Source: Dendrophyllia cribrosa (lineage: Eukaryota > Cnidaria > Anthozoa > Scleractinia > Dendrophylliidae). From it: a DNA stretch of 64,000 nucleotides. Below, in pieces: positions 58,670-64,000 of this stretch; positions within the stretch are counted from its first letter, which is position 1, and each line of letters starts with the position of its first letter. The position numbers and the translations under genes are program-made. The notes below the pieces were generated by a model. The model did not search any database. It saw only the letters and a list, made by a program, of their open reading frames with translations, and was not told the origin of the DNA. The DNA lies in assembly GCA_024195265.1 (NCBI GenBank), contig JAJLRJ010000007.1:32316948-32380947 (forward strand), given 5' to 3'.

Positions 58670-59750
58670 CTTATTTCTTTACGAAAGGCCTCGTTTTGAA
58701 ACAGAAGTTAACACTGGCAACTGGGCAATTCATGGTCGTTAAAATCATCTCTACTGGTGTTTTCTCATTCATCATTTTTACCAATATTGCCATATGGTAC
58801 CCCACCCCCACAGACATCCCATAATACTGTGAAAATGCTGAAATTAGCAGCTGTCCATTATGGGATATCCAGGGGGCAAAATCAGCGGCTGCCAAAATCA
58901 GTGGTAACCTTCTGAAAGCTTACTTTCTGTTAGCTTGTAATCCTCTTTGTTAGTGTATTCCCAGTTCCTCTTCTTCTGTCCTTCCCCTCCCATCCTGTTT
59001 CGACTGACATCTCAAAATAAAAACAATCTCTACCGGGAATTTTAAGACCTGATAATTTGAACAGGTAAAATTATATGATAGATTTGAAAATAGTTTGTAT
59101 TTCATCACTGATTATGGATGCTTAAAAAAGTTATGAGCAAGAAAGCGTGTGTGACCTCTGTCCTCGCTTGTGTAGGTTGCCCGCATTACATCATCCTTAG
59201 TGGTTTCCTGTGAAACATGGCGGACAGAGTAAATGATGCCCTAATCACACGTTGATGGAAATTACTATTAGAGGTAAGGAATTGGGGAAAATCTACCCGT
59301 CGATAGTGTAGAAAACCTAAATAGGTTGCCAGCAACGACTTATTGACGGCGAAGCTGTTCAACGAAGTGTAATTTATTGTTTTGTTATTATTGAATATAA
59401 CAATGTCGTCGGCTCACCAGGTGCAGTTTGCTAAATAATATAATTCAAATAATATCATTTGTTTTGTCTAGTTAACAGGCTGATAGTATTTTCAATTGCC
59501 ATCTTATTTACATGTATTTGGCATTACAATTCGTTTTGAAGGAGGCCTTAACTAAGAGAGAACCTTTTGCAGTCTGTCTTTATGTGAGAACGTATATGTA
59601 AAACTGGTAAAACCATCGAATTACGCGGTGCCTGATTATGTAAAATCGGAACAAAAATAAGCAACATGCAGTCTCTGAGTGCGCTTCGCACGACACTGAA
59701 GAGAACTATTAAACTAAATAGTCTTTTTATTTCTTTTTTTTTTGTCATAT
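58670..59750. other. intergenic, nothing recognised
   Basis: Overlapping 62- and 74-codon frames near 58636-58895 lie in opposite strands and have no support. No RNA gene was seen. Confidence 0.4.
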
Positions 59751-59761
59751 TTTAATGATAC

Positions 59762-59772
59762 TATATATAAAA
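59762..59772 (+). promoter_or_regulatory. TATA-like box
   Basis: ATATATAAAAT lies about 190 bp before the ATG at 59960. A short 5' untranslated region, perhaps with an intron ending at TTTTTTAG (59912), would follow. Confidence 0.3.
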
Positions 59773-59959
59773 TAGAAAGATAACAGGTGTAGTAAAACCA
59801 ACCTGGTGTTAAACACCTGCTGATTTCATGCTTGCATGCCTTTGTAACTGGGTTTTAGTTTTTCTCGTAAATGTGGATCTCATTTCCTTGAACTTCTTGT
59901 TTCTTTTTTAGGTACATAAACAGCAAATGTAACCACAGCTTAAAGCAGACAACACAGAC

Positions 59960-62556
59960 ATGAGAATACTCTCGATTGTCCTCATAATTTTTCTGCCAAC
60001 AATTTCTGCTTCCTATTCAGGTGAGAGAAAATGACAAACTCTGTTGACTGGATCTTAGACATATGATTTAGTTTATTAAAATATTTTCTAAAAACCCTCA
60101 TAAAACGCCCACAAGCGTGATCCCTCTACCACTGTTATGCTGGTAGTGCTGGTTCTATTCAAGCTGCTACTCTTGCTTGGTCAACAGCTTGGTGATTTCC
60201 AGTATCCGTGACTGAGATAACATTTGTATTGTTGAGATGAATTATCCCATGTCTAATCATGACTTCCTGCCTTCAACCTGTCCTAGGGAGTAAGAAGCCA
60301 AAAGAGGATCATCGTAAAAGGAATTTCCTTGCGGATGCTATGCGTGAGATGGAAAGCGGTGAGAAGGCGCTAAGCCCTGTTTCTGCCGTCAAAAAGGTTC
60401 CAAACGTCATCAGAGTTGTCATGAGACCGGAAGTCCCTCCAAGGCGCAACCACCACCGTAGACACAGACACAAACATCTGAATAGTCTCGCTTCTATTCT
60501 CAAGCTAGCTGTGGGACTCGATAAAGTCAACAAAACATCGCACAAAAACAAGACAGCCGAACGAATCAGTACAGAAAACACATTATTGGACACTGTTCAT
60601 TTTCTTGAAAAACTCAATGACAAGTTAGAAAATAGGTCAAAATCCCATAAGAATAGTGAACACGAAGTGACCCTAAAGTTATCCAATGATGCCACGGCGA
60701 AAGTTAGCAACGAAGCAGCGATAAATGACTCTTTTCCACTTTTTCCTGAATTGAGAAGTATCGTTGAGCATGGAAAGCCATTTAACCCAGATGTAACCAG
60801 AGCAGCGTTTGCGCGGGCGAAAGAAATTGTTTGGGATAGTGTTGGACAGGATCCTGCAAGTACAGATATTGGTCATCTCAATGACACAAAACTAACCAAT
60901 GCCGTTGCTTTGCTTGAAATGGCCGTCAGGGAAGCTGAAAAAATTCAACGAAATAAAACAAACATTGCCGATCAAGGAACGCCGAGTGCCAACCAAACGA
61001 TACCCAAAACCACTCAGCCCAAACTCCCAAGTCAGAAGTCAAAACAGGATGCACACCAATTAAAGATTCTAAAAGACCTTCTTTTAGAAGAACTTAAGCA
61101 GACAAACTATACTAAAGACAAATCTGGAATTCTCATCAACGATATACCATTTCAGAAACTAAGAAGCAATGAACAAACCAATGTGGAGCACAGGCTATCA
61201 ACTGCAGCACACAATTCTTCTTTAGATTCCAAAACAAGCTCCAGCAGCAAAAAGCCCGCGGGAGCAACTCGGGCTCTTTTGGGAAACTACACTTCATTTA
61301 TAACTAACATATTAAAAGCAGCACATCTCAGTGTTTTGATGAATCTGACTGGTGATGCAACAAACTCGACGATAGAAAACAATACGAATACACAAATACA
61401 GGCGAAACAACCAGTTTCTCAGAAACAGGGTATGCAGCATCATTCTCTTGAGCAATTGACAACAGGCCAACAAACTAACGAGCTTCAAAAGCAGAAAGGA
61501 AAGCAACTACTGGCATTTTCTAATGCAGCACAGGAACAAAATCAGCAACATCAACAGCAAGGACGGCGTTTCCAGAAACCCATTTTATCCAAAGAACGTC
61601 TCGCGGCCAGAAAGGCATTTGGTACAGCCCAAAAATTAGTTAAAGCCTTCTTAGCAAGGCAAGAGCTTTATAAGGCAGAGAACGAGTTCTTCACTAAAAT
61701 TCATGAGATGTTAAATAAAACAGTTTCAAACAATTCACCAAATGAAAATCAAGCCAATGACGTACGAGATTCTAAGTTCACGAGCCAACCAACGGTTGCA
61801 AGTCCTATTCAATCTCCATTAAGTCAGTCACCGATAAATACTGAACGCGCTCCGTCTGTTGGAGGTGGAGGCGATAAAAAACAAACATCGGAAACCCAGA
61901 AGAAGTTTGAGGAGGCGGCCCATCTTGAAGAAAAAGTGGCTGCACAGCAGGATGAGATGTACGACGCATTGATGGGTCATGCGATTGGAACTGTCAAAGG
62001 TGATGGACGATTTGACGACGATGGAACCATTCATGAAACACCAGAACAAGACAATGTAGACGATTCTTACAACACCGAGGACTATGGCGATTTTAAAGAC
62101 AGTGACGAGGAAGCAGAAAGAAAGTTCTACCATGATCATCGCCAGGGTGATTTCGAGTCTAAAGCAGAAGATGACAGCTCATTCAGCCTTCGTAACAAAA
62201 TAAGCTACGTAAAATCAGTAGGTTCAGGTAGCACAGACGTTAGTGGGAGTGGACTGCCAAACACTAACAAAGACAGAATATCCAAAAACCCGAAGCTTTA
62301 TTCTTCATTTGAGAGTAGCGGTGATAGTAACGCAAGAAACAATGTTAAGATACCATCAAACGTCTACAAACACTCCAGTATTCTAAGCGCACGTAAGGCA
62401 CACGATTTAAAAACATACAGGAAAGCTTCCAAATCCCAAAGAAAAAATAAACACATGTTTGCAAAAAGAAGAAGCGAGGTCAACAGAAATTCAAAGACTG
62501 GGTATGCAATGGAACAGGACATTAAAACACCAAATTTAGAAATACAAGTTTTGTAA
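59960..62556 (+). CDS. secreted disordered protein with acidic and Gln-rich blocks, 776 aa, two exons
   Basis: Exons are 59960-60020 and 60287-62556 in phase 1 (donor TCAG|GTGAGA, acceptor CCTGTCCTAG|GGAGTA). The signal peptide is MRILSIVLIIFLPTISASYS. The open frame extends upstream to 60259, but that part is intron. The mature protein starts KKPKEDHRKRNF and has a basic HHRRHRHKH cluster at about residues 75-85. A helical region follows (RAAFARAKEIVWDSVG and AVALLEMAVREAEKIQRNKT). QEQNQQHQQQ lies at about 436-445, and a predicted helix (FGTAQKLVKAFLARQELYKA) comes next. A strongly acidic block with DDDG, DNVDDSYNTEDYGDFKD and DEEAE spans about 596-631. Then come VGSGSTDVSGSG, whose Ser-Gly pairs could carry glycosaminoglycan, and a basic tail. 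Sequons are frequent and there is no cysteine in the mature part. AATAAA lies at about 62587. Confidence 0.87.
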
Positions 62557-62589
62557 ATCACGAAAGATGTCTGATGAATGGAAGAAAAT

Positions 62590-63490
62590 AAATGTAGAAT
62601 GCTTTGTATTTAAAAGTATAACTAGCACGTGAACGAATAAATGACGCAACACAAACAGCGGCTTTCGGCATTAGTGGTACTAATGGAATAAACCCCTTCT
62701 CTCATTTAAACGCCCACCTTATGAACACACTCTTTGTCAAACGGTGAAATAAATATTAATCCCTCTTGGGTATATTTAGACCGTTCAGTTATTTTAGGAA
62801 CCTGGTAGCGATTTCTGTGTGCCTGACTTTTCTTTTAACAATTAATTCTTGGATAAATGTCTCCTCAAAGGAACTTATATTAGTTTAAAAAAGCCCTGAT
62901 CGACATTTTCCTGTAGAAATCCGATACTCTAATAGGCTAGTAAGAACTCGTTGTCAAAACATGGGATCTTTGAAAGCAAACAAAAAGATTGACAGGTCTC
63001 ACACCATAAACTGGTTATAATACGACGCAATCGCACACTATTTTGAACCATAGAGAAACCTCTGGAGTGTATAATTAGTGTTTGTACTTATTTGCTCATC
63101 CGTGCATGATATGGCAAATAAAAGCTTTTTGAATGTTTTAGATGGTAGAAAGTGAAATAAGATTTTGCTTGTGACACAGTTTTGGGTTTGTTCAGATTTA
63201 TTGTGCAACTTTACACCAGTTGAAATACTTTTGTAGTACCAGATGGACACCCTTAAATATTGTATCACCTAGATTAAACGCTGTGATTTTTCATTTTGCA
63301 TCTCTTCGATCAACAACTAAACAAATTCTCAGCCTGAAGTTGGATGGGCAAAATGGGAGAGAATCATCCTTGTCCTAGTCATATCTGACTCGTTTAGGCC
63401 TGGACTCTACCTTCAGCGGTGACGTCACCGACTACGCGCAACTCGTTTCTAGAAAGCGCTGGGGCCTAGGCTGGGAGATGATGAATGATA
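62590..63490. other. intergenic, nothing recognised
   Basis: No coding frame or repeat supported beyond the polyadenylation-type AATAAA words just after the last gene. Confidence 0.4.
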
Positions 63491-63496
63491 AAAACA

Positions 63497-63754
63497 AGAA
63501 ACCCATAAGTGGGTTGAAACGTGTAACGCGCATTCACAGCTTCCGAATATTCATTTTTTTGCATATTACCATATTTGGAAACCCCTCGGTCCCTCGAGAT
63601 TGGAACAAGTTGTTCTAGCGAATTGATTGGTTAATATTTTTATCTTGATTTTTCAAATATGGCTGTAACAACTTCTTAACAAATTGTATAATCGGAAGCT
63701 TGTTTTGGAGCGTACAAGAGACAGTTGCACGTTTCAACCCACTTATGGGTTTCT
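63497..63754. mobile_element. MITE with AGAAACCCATAAGTGGGTTG ends
   Basis: Terminal inverted repeats AGAAACCCATAAGTGGGTTG and CAACCCACTTATGGGTTTCT bound 258 bp of non-coding sequence. The repeat pairs extend inward through AAACGTG/CACGTTT. Confidence 0.75.
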
Positions 63755-64000
63755 GTAAAAACATTCATTTATTGTCAGGGCATTTCTAAGTTCCTGCCTT
63801 TTAGAGTTTTTAATCAACAGATTCTAATAAACACTCCACACAGTTCCACACGAGGACATCAGAGCATTGCTTTTGAGTTGTTGCCAGGCAACCTCCTGTG
63901 CAAGACATTCTAATAATTATTATATACTTACACACGCTGTGGTCATTAATTGAAGCAAGTTTGCTATTGTCAATGATTTTAACATCCGAGAGTTTAATGC

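Noticed and set aside
5455..62556. Cluster genes as neuropeptide precursors
   Set aside because: They are secreted and have dibasic sites, but lack recurring short peptides ending in Gly before basic residues, the expected amidation pattern.

Overview
The window looks like nuclear DNA of a cnidarian, most likely an anthozoan. It is AT-rich, has short GT-AG introns, and is dense in small inverted-repeat transposons. It also carries tRNA-derived SINEs, a 5'-truncated LINE, and a Penelope-like element with a GIY-YIG domain and hammerhead-like motifs. The taxon is an inference from this style; no marker gene settles it. Nothing is prokaryotic: there are no operons, ribosome-binding sites or CRISPR arrays.

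The main content is a cluster of seven genes for secreted, largely disordered proteins. One is on the minus strand (5455-9643). Six are on the plus strand (20338-23731, 29219-30858, 36000-38358, 41993-44436, 51436-56735, 59960-62556). In every one, a short first coding exon encodes a signal peptide and ends in phase 1 (one base, G, of the next codon). The exon or exons that follow encode the mature protein, usually as one very long terminal exon. I rebuilt all splice junctions from GT/AG sites and matching phase. None of the mature proteins contains a domain I recognise. They are rich in Asn, Gln, Ser, Lys and Met, carry many N-x-S/T sequons and dibasic sites, have almost no cysteine (except the 1442-aa one), and contain histidine-rich, acidic or Met-Asn-Gly repeat blocks. 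Weak shared motifs (LMFG(N/S)L in two, HDRW beside a His-rich tail in two) suggest common ancestry. Extracellular matrix, mucus or skeletal organic matrix is the natural guess, but the sequence does not prove it.

Layout: 1-5400 is non-coding with inverted-repeat elements. 5455-9643 is the minus-strand Met-repeat gene. 9.7-20.3 kb is a transposon-rich gap with SINE, hAT-like and Harbinger-like MITEs, a chromodomain pseudogene and a possible tiny minus-strand gene. 20.3-23.7 kb is the four-exon acidic gene. 23.9-28.7 kb holds a large inverted-repeat transposon, a TTAA-flanked MITE, an aberrant tRNA gene and a 454-bp tandem duplication. 29.2-30.9 kb is the Met-rich gene. 32.1-34.9 kb is Penelope-derived sequence, including a composite insertion carrying a GPCR fragment. 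36.0-44.4 kb holds two more cluster genes. 46.7-50.1 kb is a 17-bp minisatellite split by a LINE. 51.4-62.6 kb holds the two largest cluster genes. The remainder is intergenic with MITEs.

The shared exon plan, shared strand for six of seven, and similar composition suggest expansion by tandem duplication followed by very fast divergence. Several genes have a TATA-like box at a plausible distance, so each probably has its own promoter.
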